The notes: generated from the letters alone by a model not told the origin. Shown: positions 52,589 through 62,702, counted from the first letter of the stretch. The stretch is 64,000 bases of DNA from Streptomyces gilvus (GCF_022513565.1 NZ_JAKWBE010000013.1:62001-126000), one strand, 5' to 3'. Translations and numbers: made by a program.

Positions 52589-52664
52589 CGCTGAGCCCAC
52601 CATCGCTCAGCGACCTCCACCCGGCGCGCTCCCCTCGCTTGCCTTACGGCACGAGGGGTTTTTT
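52589..52664 (+). promoter_or_regulatory. Attenuator of the ilvBNC operon
   Basis: Two hairpins between the leader peptide and ilvB. The first, CGCTGAG (52589-52595) with CTCAGCG (52606-52612), could be the pause or antiterminator arm. The second is an intrinsic terminator: CCCCTCG (52631-52637) with CGAGGGG (52652-52658), inner TGCC/GGCA, then TTTTTT at 52659-52664. It is one of the few hairpins in the window followed by a T run. Promoter unknown: CATAAT at 52484-52489 and TTGACA at 52510-52515 are candidates. Confidence 0.88.
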
Positions 52665-52744
52665 GTTGCACAGGCACTTTTCGTGCAGCAGCCGAACACC
52701 GTACAAACCTCGCAAAAACCCTCAGCATCGAGAAGAGACTGACG

Positions 52745-54589
52745 ATGACCGAGCAGGCCACCGGGGCCCATCCGCAGCCGCGGCCCCGATCCGGAGGACA
52801 GCAGTCCGCCCCCGAACGCGTCACGGGTGCGCAGTCCCTCATCCGCTCTCTCGAGGAGGTCGGGGCCGACACGGTATTCGGCATTCCCGGCGGTGCCATC
52901 CTTCCCGCGTACGACCCGCTGATGGACTCGACGAGGGTGCGTCACGTCCTGGTCCGGCACGAGCAGGGCGCCGGCCACGCGGCCACCGGCTACGCGCAGG
53001 CCACCGGCCGGGTCGGTGTCTGCATGGCCACCTCGGGGCCGGGCGCGACCAACCTGGTCACGCCGATCGCGGACGCCCACATGGACTCGGTGCCGCTCGT
53101 GGCGATCACCGGGCAGGTGGCGTCCAAGGCGATCGGCACGGACGCCTTCCAGGAGGCGGACATCGTCGGCATCACCATGCCGATCACCAAGCACAACTTC
53201 CTGGTCACCAAGGCCGAGGACATCCCGCGCGTGATCGCGCAGGCCTTCCACATCGCCTCCACCGGCCGCCCGGGCCCGGTGCTGGTGGACATCGCCAAGG
53301 ACGCCCTGCAGGCGCAGACCACGTTCTCCTGGCCGCCGGTGATGGACCTGCCCGGTTACCGCCCGGTGACCAAGCCGCACGCCAAGCAGATCCGTGAGGC
53401 CGCGAAGCTCATCACCTCCGCCAAACGGCCCGTCCTCTACGTCGGCGGCGGTGTCATCAAGGCCCAGGCCACCGCCGAGCTGAAGGTCCTCGCCGAACTG
53501 ACCGGAGCGCCCGTCACCACCACCCTGATGGCGCTCGGCGCGTTCCCCGACAGCCACCCGCTGCACGTGGGAATGCCGGGCATGCACGGTGCGGTCACCG
53601 CCGTCACCGCGCTGCAGAAGGCCGACCTGATCGTCGCCCTCGGAGCCCGCTTCGACGACCGCGTCACCGGCAAGCTGGACAGCTTCGCCCCGTACGCCAA
53701 GATCGTCCACGCCGACATCGACCCGGCCGAGATCGGCAAGAACCGCGCCGCGGACGTGCCGATCGTCGGTGACGCGCGCGAGGTCATCGCCGACCTCATC
53801 CAGGCCGTCCAGAAGGAGCACAGCGAGGGCCACCAGGGCGACTACAGCGCCTGGTGGAAGGACCTGACCCGCTGGCGCGAGACCTACCCGCTGGGCTACG
53901 ACCTGCCCGAGGACGGCTCGCTGTCCCCGCAGCAGGTCATCGAGCGGATCGGACAGCTCGCCCCCGAGGACACGATCTTCGCGGCGGGCGTGGGCCAGCA
54001 CCAGATGTGGTCCGCGCACTTCATCCAGTACGACAAGCCCGCCACCTGGCTCAACTCCGGCGGCGCCGGGACGATGGGCTACGCGGTGCCGGCCGCCATG
54101 GGTGCCAAGGCCGGCGCGCCGGACCGGACGGTCTGGGCGATCGACGGCGACGGCTGCTTCCAGATGACCAATCAGGAGCTGACCACCTGCGCCCTGAACA
54201 ACATCCCGATCAAGGTCGCCATCATCAACAACGGCGCCCTCGGGATGGTCCGCCAGTGGCAGACCCTGTTCTACAACCAGCGCTACTCCAACACCGTGCT
54301 GCACTCCGGGCCGGACGACGTCAACCCCGACGCCCGCGGCACGCGCGTGCCGGACTTCGTGAAGCTGTCCGAGGCCATGGGCTGTGTGGGCCTGCGCTGC
54401 GAGCGTCCGGAGGACCTGGACAAGGTCATCGAGGAGGCGAACTCCATCAACGACCGTCCCGTCGTCGTGGACTTCATCGTGCACGAGGACGCGATGGTGT
54501 GGCCGATGGTCGCCGCCGGCACCTCCAACGACGAGATCATGGCCGCCCGGGACGTCCGCCCCGACTTCGGCGACAACGAAGACGACTGA
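52745..54589 (+). CDS. ilvB: Acetolactate synthase large subunit
   Basis: 614 residues, the ThDP enzyme making acetolactate or acetohydroxybutyrate, the first common step to Val, Leu and Ile. The N-terminal extension is Gln/Pro-rich. The catalytic Glu is in RHEQGAGHAATGYAQATGR. The FAD-binding centre has ALGARFDDRVTGK. The ThDP motif is WAIDGDGCFQMTNQE. It is followed by ilvN after 21 bp. ATG 52745; a leader peptide and attenuator lie upstream. It should be retro-inhibited by Val through IlvN. Confidence 0.97.
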   Translation: MTEQATGAHPQPRPRSGGQQSAPERVTGAQSLIRSLEEVGADTVFGIPGGAILPAYDPLMDSTRVRHVLVRHEQGAGHAATGYAQATGRVGVCMATSGPGATNLVTPIADAHMDSVPLVAITGQVASKAIGTDAFQEADIVGITMPITKHNFLVTKAEDIPRVIAQAFHIASTGRPGPVLVDIAKDALQAQTTFSWPPVMDLPGYRPVTKPHAKQIREAAKLITSAKRPVLYVGGGVIKAQATAELKVLAELTGAPVTTTLMALGAFPDSHPLHVGMPGMHGAVTAVTALQKADLIVALGARFDDRVTGKLDSFAPYAKIVHADIDPAEIGKNRAADVPIVGDAREVIADLIQAVQKEHSEGHQGDYSAWWKDLTRWRETYPLGYDLPEDGSLSPQQVIERIGQLAPEDTIFAAGVGQHQMWSAHFIQYDKPATWLNSGGAGTMGYAVPAAMGAKAGAPDRTVWAIDGDGCFQMTNQELTTCALNNIPIKVAIINNGALGMVRQWQTLFYNQRYSNTVLHSGPDDVNPDARGTRVPDFVKLSEAMGCVGLRCERPEDLDKVIEEANSINDRPVVVDFIVHEDAMVWPMVAAGTSNDEIMAARDVRPDFGDNEDD

Positions 54590-54610
54590 GAGCCGTAAAG
54601 GAAGCAGACC

Positions 54611-55135
54611 ATGTCCAAGCACACGCTCTCCGTCCTGGTGGAGAACACCCCGGGCATCCTCGCCCGGATCGCCGCCCTCTTCTCCCGCCGTGGGTTCAAC
54701 ATCGACTCGCTCGCGGTCGGCGTCACCGAGCACCCCGACATCTCCCGCATCACCATCGTGGTCGGCGTCGAGGACCTCCCGCTGGAGCAGGTGACCAAAC
54801 AGCTCAACAAGCTGGTCAACGTCCTGAAGATCGTCGAGCTGGAGCCCGGTTCCGCGGTTCAGCGCGAACTCGTTCTGGTGAAGGTGAAGGCCGACAACGA
54901 GACGCGCTCGCAGATCGTCGAGATCGTCCAGCTGTTCCGCGCCAAGACCGTCGACGTCTCCCCGGAGGCCGTCACGATCGAGGCCACCGGCAGCAGCGAG
55001 AAGCTCTCGGCCATGCTCAAGATGCTGGAGCCGTACGGCATCAAGGAGCTCGTCCAGTCCGGCACGATCGCCATCGGCCGCGGCGCCCGCTCGATCACGG
55101 ACCGGTCGCTGCGCGCGCTCGACCGCAGCGCGTAA
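54611..55135 (+). CDS. ilvN: Acetolactate synthase small regulatory subunit
   Basis: 174 residues. The N-terminal ACT domain (about 4-78) is HTLSVLVENTPGILARIAAL with FNIDSLAVGVTE; the C-terminal domain (about 85-174) has REL-VLVKVKADNETRSQ and VIEATGSSEKLSAMLKML-type features. It stimulates IlvB and gives valine feedback. AAAGGAAG precedes ATG 54611. A 9-bp hairpin (55141-55164) after the stop may separate it from ilvC. The gene is also called ilvH in some genomes. Confidence 0.96.
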   Translation: MSKHTLSVLVENTPGILARIAALFSRRGFNIDSLAVGVTEHPDISRITIVVGVEDLPLEQVTKQLNKLVNVLKIVELEPGSAVQRELVLVKVKADNETRSQIVEIVQLFRAKTVDVSPEAVTIEATGSSEKLSAMLKMLEPYGIKELVQSGTIAIGRGARSITDRSLRALDRSA

Positions 55136-55140
55136 GGCCG

Positions 55141-55164
55141 TACGGGCGGTTTCGGCCGCCCGTA
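55141..55164 (+). terminator. Hairpin between ilvN and ilvC
   Basis: TACGGGCGG (55141-55149) pairs with CCGCCCGTA (55156-55164), loop TTTCGG. It lies five bases after the ilvN stop in a 108-bp gap. It could reduce read-through or be a processing site, allowing separate ilvC expression. Confidence 0.6.
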
Positions 55165-55243
55165 TACCGAGACCCCGAAACTTCCCTTCCCCCCGCCGTC
55201 ATACGGTGGGACGCAACACCTGCACTCAAGGAGAGAACCCAAA

Positions 55244-56242
<999 letters not shown>

Positions 56243-56250
56243 GTCTCCGA

Positions 56251-56289
56251 CGACGGGGCCGGAGCGCACTGCTCCGGCCCCGTCGTCCC
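56251..56289 (+). terminator. Terminator of the ilvBNC locus
   Basis: A perfect 17-bp stem, 56251-56267 with 56273-56289, loop GCACT. Begins eight bases after the ilvC stop. Confidence 0.9.
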
Positions 56290-56473
56290 ACCCGTCGCTT
56301 CACGGACGGGTGATCCTTCCGCCGAGGCGCAGGACGACTCCCCTCGCGCCACTAGACTGCTGTACTACATACGCGTCAGGCCCACAGCGTCGTGCGTCTT
56401 CCACGCGGCTAGCCAACCTCCACCGCCTGCGGCCGTCGGGACGGCCGTCCGCATTGGACTTGTGAGGACTCAC

Positions 56474-58063
56474 GTGAGCTCGAAACCCGTCGTACTCATC
56501 GCTGAAGAGCTGTCGCCCGCGACCGTGGACGCGCTTGGCCCGGACTTCGATATCCGGCACTGCAACGGAGCGGACCGAGCCGAACTGCTCCCGGCCATCG
56601 CCGACGTCGACGCCATCCTGATCCGCTCCGCCACCAAGGTGGACGCCGAGGCCATCGCCGCCGCGCACAAGCTGAAGGTCGTCGCACGAGCCGGCGTCGG
56701 CCTGGACAACGTCGACGTCTCCGCCGCCACCAAGGCCGGCGTGATGGTCGTCAACGCCCCCACCTCGAACATCGTGACCGCCGCCGAGCTGGCCTGCGGT
56801 CTGCTCGTCGCCACCGCCCGCCACATTCCGCAGGCCAACGCCGCGCTGAAGAACGGCGAGTGGAAGCGCAGCAAGTACACGGGCGTGGAGCTCGCGGAGA
56901 AGACGCTGGGCGTCGTGGGCCTGGGCCGCATCGGTGCCCTCGTCGCGCAGCGCATGTCCGCCTTCGGGATGAAGGTCGTCGCCTACGACCCCTACATCCA
57001 GCCCGCCCGCGCCGCGCAGATGGGCGTGAAGGTGCTGTCGCTGGACGAGCTGCTCGAGGTCTCCGACTTCATCACCGTCCACCTCCCGAAGACCCCCGAG
57101 ACCCTCGGCCTGATCGGCGACGAGGCGCTGCGCAAGGTCAAGCCGAGCGTGCGGATCGTCAACGCCGCGCGCGGCGGGATCGTCGACGAGGAGGCGCTGT
57201 ACTCGGCGCTGAAGGAGGGCCGGGTCGCCGGCGCCGGCCTCGACGTGTACGCCAAGGAGCCCTGCACCGACTCCCCGCTCTTCGAGTTCGACCAGGTCGT
57301 GTGCACCCCGCACCTCGGCGCCTCCACCGACGAGGCGCAGGAGAAGGCCGGTATCGCCGTCGCCCGCTCGGTGCGCCTCGCCCTCGCCGGTGAGCTCGTG
57401 CCCGACGCGGTGAACGTGCAGGGCGGTGTCATCGCCGAGGACGTCAAGCCGGGTCTGCCGCTCGCCGAGCGCCTCGGCCGCATCTTCACCGCGCTCGCGG
57501 GCGAGGTGGCCGTACGGCTGGACGTCGAGGTGTACGGCGAGATCACCCAGCACGACGTGAAGGTGCTGGAGCTGTCCGCCCTCAAGGGTGTCTTCGAGGA
57601 CGTCGTCGACGAGACCGTCTCGTACGTCAACGCCCCCCTGTTCGCCCAGGAGCGTGGCGTCGAGGTCCGGCTGACGACCAGCTCGGAGGCGACCGACCAC
57701 CGCAACGTCGTCACCGTCCGCGGCACGCTCGGCAGTGGCGAGGAGGTGTCGGTCTCCGGCACGCTGGCCGGCCCGAAGCACCTGCAGAAGATCGTCGCCG
57801 TCGGCGAGTACGACGTGGACCTGGCCCTCGCCGACCACATGGTGGTGCTGCGGTACGAGGACCGTCCCGGTGTCGTCGGCACGGTCGGCCGCATCTTCGG
57901 CGAGGCGGGCATCAACATCGCCGGCATGCAGGTGTCCCGCGCGGTCGCCGGCGGCGAGGCGCTGGCGGTGCTGACCGTGGACGACACGGTGCCCGCCGGG
58001 GTTCTGGCCGAGGTGGAAGCGGAGATCGGGGCGACGTTCGCCCGCTCCGTGAACCTGGTCTGA
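56474..58063 (+). CDS. serA: D-3-phosphoglycerate dehydrogenase (long, ACT-containing type)
   Basis: 529 residues, the first enzyme of serine synthesis. Rossmann motif LGVVGLGRIGALVAQRM, catalytic Arg in NAARGGIVDEEAL, and His in CTPHLGASTDEAQ. An intervening domain (about 320-450) and a C-terminal ACT domain (about 455-529, MVVLRYEDRPGVVGTVGRIF) make it the long M. tuberculosis-like type, which is inhibited by serine. GTG 56474 is chosen over GTG 56462 because GAGGA lies just before it. It has its own 184-bp promoter region. Confidence 0.96.
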   Translation: MSSKPVVLIAEELSPATVDALGPDFDIRHCNGADRAELLPAIADVDAILIRSATKVDAEAIAAAHKLKVVARAGVGLDNVDVSAATKAGVMVVNAPTSNIVTAAELACGLLVATARHIPQANAALKNGEWKRSKYTGVELAEKTLGVVGLGRIGALVAQRMSAFGMKVVAYDPYIQPARAAQMGVKVLSLDELLEVSDFITVHLPKTPETLGLIGDEALRKVKPSVRIVNAARGGIVDEEALYSALKEGRVAGAGLDVYAKEPCTDSPLFEFDQVVCTPHLGASTDEAQEKAGIAVARSVRLALAGELVPDAVNVQGGVIAEDVKPGLPLAERLGRIFTALAGEVAVRLDVEVYGEITQHDVKVLELSALKGVFEDVVDETVSYVNAPLFAQERGVEVRLTTSSEATDHRNVVTVRGTLGSGEEVSVSGTLAGPKHLQKIVAVGEYDVDLALADHMVVLRYEDRPGVVGTVGRIFGEAGINIAGMQVSRAVAGGEALAVLTVDDTVPAGVLAEVEAEIGATFARSVNLV

Positions 58064-58075
58064 CACACGACAACC

Positions 58076-58117
58076 CGAAGGGGGTCCAGCCGACGTCGGT
58101 CGGCTGGACCCCCTTCG
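58076..58117. terminator. Bidirectional terminator after serA
   Basis: A perfect 19-bp stem, 58076-58094 with 58099-58117, loop GTCG, between serA and the convergent MFS gene. Confidence 0.92.
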
Positions 58118-58123
58118 CGTCGC

Positions 58124-59629
58124 TCACTTCTCGTCGACCCGGATCCCCCGCAGCGCCCTCGCCGCGAGTGCCGCCGCCCCCGCCAGCAGGAGCGCTCCCG
58201 CGATCGCCGCGCCCTGCATGCCGTTGGTGAACGCCTCCCGCGCCGCCGTCGCCAGTCCCGGCATCCGGTCGGCGACCGCCAGCGCCCCGCCCAGGGTCTC
58301 GCGGGCCGCGTCCGGGGCCGAGGCCGGGATGTCGTGCCGGTAGATCGCCGTACCGATGGAGCCCAGCACCGCCATGCCCAGCGCGCCGCCGAACTCCCCG
58401 CCGGTCTCCATCAGGGAGGACGCGGAGCCGGCTCGTTCCACCGGGGCGCTGCTCAGCGCCAGGTCCGTGATCTGGGAGATGACCATGACGATCCCGGAGG
58501 CCAGGACGCCGCACGCGACCAGGACCAGCCAGAGGGAGTCGGTGTCCGCGAGGGCCAGCAGCCCGTAGCCGCAGGCGCCGATCGCGAAGCCGGCGGTGAC
58601 GACGTGGGCGCGGTTGACGCCTCGCTGGACCAGGGCGGTCGCCATCGGGGCCGTCATGCCGATCGGCACCGAGGGCAGGAGCGCCCACAGGGCCGCCTCC
58701 ATCGCGCTCTTGTCGAGCACCGACTGCAGGTACTGCGTCGTGAAGTACGCCGAGCCCATCATGGCGAACGAGCCGATGAGGTTGAGGACGACCGAGGGGG
58801 CGAAGCCGCGGCCCCGGAAGAGGGCCGGGTCGATCATCGGTGAGGCCGCGGTGCGCTGGCGGTGGACGAAGGCCGCGGCGAAGAGCAGACCCACGGTGAT
58901 CGAGACGACGTACTGCGCGTGCCAGCCCTCGGAGGGGATCTCCTTCAGACCGTAGACGACGGGAAGCACGGCGGCCATCGACAGCGGGACGCTCAGCCGG
59001 TCGAAGCGGCCGGGGGCGGGGTCGCGCGACTCCGGCAGCAGGAACGGCCCCAGCACCAGCAGCAGCGCCATGGCCGGCAGGTTGACCAGGAAGACCGAGC
59101 CCCACCAGAAGTACTGGACCAGGACACCGCTCATCACCGAGCCGAGCGCGATGCCGGCCGTCATCACACCGGACCACATGCCGATCGCCTTCGCGCGCTG
59201 GCCGGGGTCGGTGAACATCGTGCGGATCAGCGCCATCGTCGACGGCATCAGGGTCGCGCCGCCGACGCCGAGGACCGCGCGGGCCGCGATGAGGGTCTCG
59301 GAGCTGTCGGCGTAGGCGGCGACGACGGAGGCGGTGCCGAAGGCCGCCGCGCCGATCAGGAGCAGCTTGCGGCGGCCTATCCGGTCGCCGAGCGAGCCCA
59401 TCGTCATCAGCAGGCCGGCCAGGACGAAGGCGTAGACGTCGAAGATCCACAGCTGCTGCGTGCCGCTCGGCTCCAGGTCCGCGCTGATCGCCGGGATGGC
59501 GAAGTACAGGACCGAGACGTCCATCGAGACCAGCAGCAGCGGGAGCATCAGCACGCCCAGTGCGGTCCATTCGCGGCGGCCGGCGAGGGTGCCGGCCGGG
59601 GTTGTGGTGGTGCCCGTCGGGTTCGTCAT
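58124..59629 (-). CDS. MFS drug efflux transporter (DHA2/EmrB-QacA type, 14 helices)
   Basis: A 501-residue proton-coupled exporter with about 14 membrane helices. The N-terminal repeat begins LGVLMLPLLLVSMDVSVLYF. Motif A is GSLGDRIGRRKLLLIG, and motif C-like GVMTAGIALGSVMSGVLVQY follows. It probably exports antibiotics or toxic cations. ATG 59629. It is divergent from a TetR gene 110 bp away, which very likely represses it. Confidence 0.93.
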   Translation of the reverse strand: MTNPTGTTTTPAGTLAGRREWTALGVLMLPLLLVSMDVSVLYFAIPAISADLEPSGTQQLWIFDVYAFVLAGLLMTMGSLGDRIGRRKLLLIGAAAFGTASVVAAYADSSETLIAARAVLGVGGATLMPSTMALIRTMFTDPGQRAKAIGMWSGVMTAGIALGSVMSGVLVQYFWWGSVFLVNLPAMALLLVLGPFLLPESRDPAPGRFDRLSVPLSMAAVLPVVYGLKEIPSEGWHAQYVVSITVGLLFAAAFVHRQRTAASPMIDPALFRGRGFAPSVVLNLIGSFAMMGSAYFTTQYLQSVLDKSAMEAALWALLPSVPIGMTAPMATALVQRGVNRAHVVTAGFAIGACGYGLLALADTDSLWLVLVACGVLASGIVMVISQITDLALSSAPVERAGSASSLMETGGEFGGALGMAVLGSIGTAIYRHDIPASAPDAARETLGGALAVADRMPGLATAAREAFTNGMQGAAIAGALLLAGAAALAARALRGIRVDEK

Positions 59630-59667
59630 GACGGTGACTGTACGGCTGTACTAAACGCTTGTCTAGA

Positions 59668-59716
59668 ACGGGCGTATAAATCGTGTGTGTAAGTCACTCG
59701 TATAGGACGGGTGTAT
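59668..59716. promoter_or_regulatory. Repeat pair in the MFS/TetR divergent region
   Basis: ACGGGCGTAT (59668-59677) and ACGGGTGTAT (59707-59716) are direct repeats 39 bp apart, and CTCGTATAGG lies between them. Candidate binding sites of the TetR protein. Confidence 0.45.
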
Positions 59717-59739
59717 GGATCGGCGGTAGGGTGACGGTT

Positions 59740-60312
59740 ATGGGACACCGTGAGGATCTGCTCGAGGGAGCCAAGCGCTGCCTGCTGGAGAAGGGGTTCC
59801 TGCGCACGACCGCGCGGGACATCGTCAAGGAGTCGGGGACCAACCTGGCCTCGATCGGCTACCACTACGGGTCGAAGGACGCGCTGCTCGCCCAGGCGTA
59901 CATCGCGCTGGTGGAGGAAATGTCCTTCGAGGGCGACGCCGGCATCACGGCCGCGCCCGGTTCCCTGGAGCGGTTCCGGGAGGTGTGGTCGAACATCGTC
60001 GACTCCCTGCGGCAACCCGGCTCGATGTGGCCGCTCAGCATGGAGATCATGACCATGGGCGACCGGCTGCCCGAGGTCCGCGACCAGTTGTCGCGCGCGC
60101 AGCGCGAGGGGGGTCGGGGGCTGGTCTCGCTGATGCAGGGCGTGCCGGAGGAGGAGGTCTCGGACGAGACCGCCGACACCCTCGGCCGCTTCTACATGAC
60201 CCTGATGTCGGGGCTCATCTCGCAGTGGACCTTCGACCCGAAGACCGCGCCGGAGGCCGACGTGCTCACCGAAGGTCTGCGCCAGGTGATCGAGGGCGTC
60301 AGCGGCAGCTGA
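59740..60312 (+). CDS. TetR family transcriptional regulator
   Basis: A 190-residue TetR repressor. Its N-terminal domain has HREDLLEGAKRCLLEKGFLR and the helix-turn-helix TTARDIVKESGTNLASIGYH. The C-terminal domain (about 75-190) is of the type with GSMWPLSMEIMTMGDRLPEV and binds unknown drugs. ATG 59740; GTG 59731 would add three residues. Local repressor of the divergent MFS exporter is the simplest model. Confidence 0.93.
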   Translation: MGHREDLLEGAKRCLLEKGFLRTTARDIVKESGTNLASIGYHYGSKDALLAQAYIALVEEMSFEGDAGITAAPGSLERFREVWSNIVDSLRQPGSMWPLSMEIMTMGDRLPEVRDQLSRAQREGGRGLVSLMQGVPEEEVSDETADTLGRFYMTLMSGLISQWTFDPKTAPEADVLTEGLRQVIEGVSGS

Positions 60313-60652
60313 CCGGCCGCAGCATCAGTACGGCCGTCACCGCGAACGCCCGCGCCGGGATGAGGCCGGCGCTTGGGCCAGGGGATGTCGCGGTGAGGGG
60401 GCGTGCCGCACATGTCGTCGACCGCCGACTTGAGGAGGTCATGGCCTTGCGGCCGGTCTCGGCGACGGGCCGCAGCGGGAGCCGTGGTTCTGGGGCGCGG
60501 TCCGCCGCACGGGCGGGCAGATCGCGCAGGGCACGAACGTGGCGGAGGAATCGGACCGCGCATCCCGTGTCCTCCGTTCGGGGGTCGGAACACCAGCGTC
60601 GGAACACCGCACACGCCCGCACGCCGGACGGGTCACCGATCCGCCGAACCGC
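60313..60652. other. Gene-free stretch between TetR and PucR-like genes
   Basis: 340 bp between convergent genes. Several short open frames cross it on both strands, but none has a good start, conserved motif or clear codon bias. No strong terminator hairpin was found. It may be the remains of a lost gene. Confidence 0.5.
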
Positions 60653-62635
60653 CTACAGGCGCGCCCCCTTCAACGCCATGTGCAGCAGCAGGCGGTCCTC
60701 GCCGTCGTCCAGGTCGAGGCCCGTGAGCTGTTCGACGCGGGAGAGGCGGTAGTAGAGGGTCTGGCGGTGGATGCCGAGTTCGGCGGCCGTGCGGCCCGCC
60801 TGGCCGGCGCAGTCGAGGTAGACCTCGGCGGTGCGGGCGAGTTCGTGGTGGGCGGGGGAGAGCAGGGCGTCCACGACCGGGTCGTGGGCCGAGTCCGGCG
60901 GCAGGGACGTCAGCAGGCGGTACGGGCCGATACGCGCCCACTCGGCGACCGGCCCCAGCCGCGGCTCCGCGAGCGCGGCCCGCGCCGCCGCGGAGGCCTC
61001 CTGCCACGCCACCCCCAACTCCGCGAGCCCGCCCCGCCCGACAGCGATCCCGGCCGCGGCCCCTCCCGACCCCACACCGCCCGCTTTACCGTGCCCCCCG
61101 GCCACCGCGCCTGCCGCCCGCCCGTCGGCCGCCTTACCGCCGCCTCCGGCTGCCGCACTTCCCAAGCGTCCGCCGACCGTTTTGCCGTCGCTCCTGGTCG
61201 CGCCCCCTGCCGAGTGCCCGCCGACCGTTTTGCCGTCGCCTCCGGTTGCCGCACCTGCCGCCCGCCCGTCGGCCGTTTTACCGTCGCCCCCGGCCGCAGT
61301 CCCTCCCGGCCGCCGGCCGGCCGCCGTTCCGCCCCTCCCGGCTGCCGCACCTGCCGGTCCTGCTGCCGCCTCGCCGCCGGACCCCCGTCCGACTGCCGTA
61401 CCCCCCGGCCCGCCCCCGGTCGCACCACTGGGCCAGGCCTCGGGGCTCGTGCCGCCGTCCCCTTGCCGGGCGGCCGTCGTGTCGCTGGCCCGCGTCCTGG
61501 CTGCCGTACCCCCCGGCTCGCCCCCGGTCGCACCACTGGGCCAGCCCTCGGGGCTCGTGCCGCCGTCCCCTTGCCGGGCGGCCGCCGTGTCGCTGGCCCG
61601 CGTCCTGGCTGCCGTACCCCCCGACATGTCTCCGGTCGCACCACCGGGCGCGCCGCCGGGGCTCCTGCCGCCGCCTCCCTCCTGCGCTGCCCTGTCACTG
61701 ACCCCCGTCCCGGCCGCCGTACCCCCCGGCTCGCCCCCGAGCGCACCGCTGGGCACGCCCCCCGTGCCCTTGCCGCCGTTCCCTTGCCGTGCCGACCGGT
61801 CGCCGGCCCCCATCCCGGTCGCCGCGTCCCCCGACCTGCCGCCTCCTCCACCGGCCACGGCGTCCCCGGCCATCTGCCGTGCCCTTTCCAGCAGCCGCGT
61901 CGCCGCCGACGTGGCCGGGGTCAGGACGTTCGGGGAGCGGAGTCTGACGAGTAGGGCCAGGGACTGGGAGGTCGCGCCCCAGGGGACGGTGCACAGGGCC
62001 GTCGCGCCCGGCACCGTGCGTACCGACGGGGCGTCGTCCGGGTCGGCGGACGGCCAGGGGGCCACGCAGACCACCGTGTGGTGGCCGTCGGCGCGCGCAC
62101 CGAGCGCCGTGCGCAGTTCCGCCACCGCCATCTCCCGCTGCCAGTCGCGCTCGGCGACCAGCACCGCCCGCAGCTCCCGGCTCAGATCCGCCCCGTGCTG
62201 CGCCTCGTCCGCGAGCAGCGCGCCGAGGCGGACGGTCACGTCCATGGCGGCTGCCAGCTGCCCGTCGGTGGGGCCCGGATCGGAGTCCAGCAGCCATACG
62301 TAGCCGAGGACGACCCCGCGATGACGTACGGGGAGGCAGATCCGTCCCCGGTAGACCCCCGCCTCCGGCGTCGGCGGGATGCGGACCGGGCCCGTCGCCC
62401 GGGTGATGCCGAAGCCCTCGAACCAGGTGCGGACGGCGGCCGTGGAGCGCCGGGTGAGGATCGAGCGGGTGCGCACGGGGTCCAGCGCCGACGCGTCCAG
62501 CTCGCCCTCGCTGTCGTACGCGCCGAAGGCGATCAGCTCGAAGTCGCGGTTCTCCAGCGTGGCCGGCACGCCCAGCAGCTCCGAGACCTCGTCGACCAGC
62601 TCCTGGTAGTCACCGCTCAGGTAATCGGCTGTCAC
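60653..62635 (-). CDS. PucR/CdaR-like transcriptional regulator with Gly-rich insertion
   Basis: A 660-residue regulator. Residues 1-150 form a GAF-like sensor (YQELVDEVSELLGVPATLEN, LPVRHRGVVLGYVWLLDSDP). Residues 150-256 begin the GGDEF-like middle domain (LLERARQMA). Residues 257-528 are a Gly/Ala/Thr/Arg-rich low-complexity insertion. The middle domain resumes at AVGRGGLAELGVAWQEASAA, and the PucR-type HTH closes the protein (607-655, AAELGIHRQTLYYRLSRVEQ). GTG 62635 was chosen; earlier codons look non-coding. Divergent from proline dehydrogenase, so it probably controls proline use. Confidence 0.88.
   Translation of the reverse strand: MTADYLSGDYQELVDEVSELLGVPATLENRDFELIAFGAYDSEGELDASALDPVRTRSILTRRSTAAVRTWFEGFGITRATGPVRIPPTPEAGVYRGRICLPVRHRGVVLGYVWLLDSDPGPTDGQLAAAMDVTVRLGALLADEAQHGADLSRELRAVLVAERDWQREMAVAELRTALGARADGHHTVVCVAPWPSADPDDAPSVRTVPGATALCTVPWGATSQSLALLVRLRSPNVLTPATSAATRLLERARQMAGDAVAGGGGGRSGDAATGMGAGDRSARQGNGGKGTGGVPSGALGGEPGGTAAGTGVSDRAAQEGGGGRSPGGAPGGATGDMSGGTAARTRASDTAAARQGDGGTSPEGWPSGATGGEPGGTAARTRASDTTAARQGDGGTSPEAWPSGATGGGPGGTAVGRGSGGEAAAGPAGAAAGRGGTAAGRRPGGTAAGGDGKTADGRAAGAATGGDGKTVGGHSAGGATRSDGKTVGGRLGSAAAGGGGKAADGRAAGAVAGGHGKAGGVGSGGAAAGIAVGRGGLAELGVAWQEASAAARAALAEPRLGPVAEWARIGPYRLLTSLPPDSAHDPVVDALLSPAHHELARTAEVYLDCAGQAGRTAAELGIHRQTLYYRLSRVEQLTGLDLDDGEDRLLLHMALKGARL
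61393..61608 (-). repeat. Two tandem 108-bp repeats inside the PucR-like gene
   Basis: Units 61393-61500 and 61501-61608 differ at only three of 108 positions; the start of a third, diverged unit follows at 61609. 108 bp equals 36 codons, so the reading frame is kept, giving repeats with SDTAAARQGDGGTSPEGWPS and SDTTAARQGDGGTSPEAWPS. This is part of the insertion spanning 61052-61867. Confidence 0.95.
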
Positions 62636-62702
62636 AGGGGCATTCTCCCGCACACCGACCCCGCCTTCATACATCTGTCTGAGATCTGCGGCACGGATGC
62701 GT

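Noticed and set aside
60192..60614. 140-codon minus-strand frame between TetR and PucR-like genes
   Set aside because: No recognisable motif, start or bias, and it overlaps the 3' end of the TetR gene.
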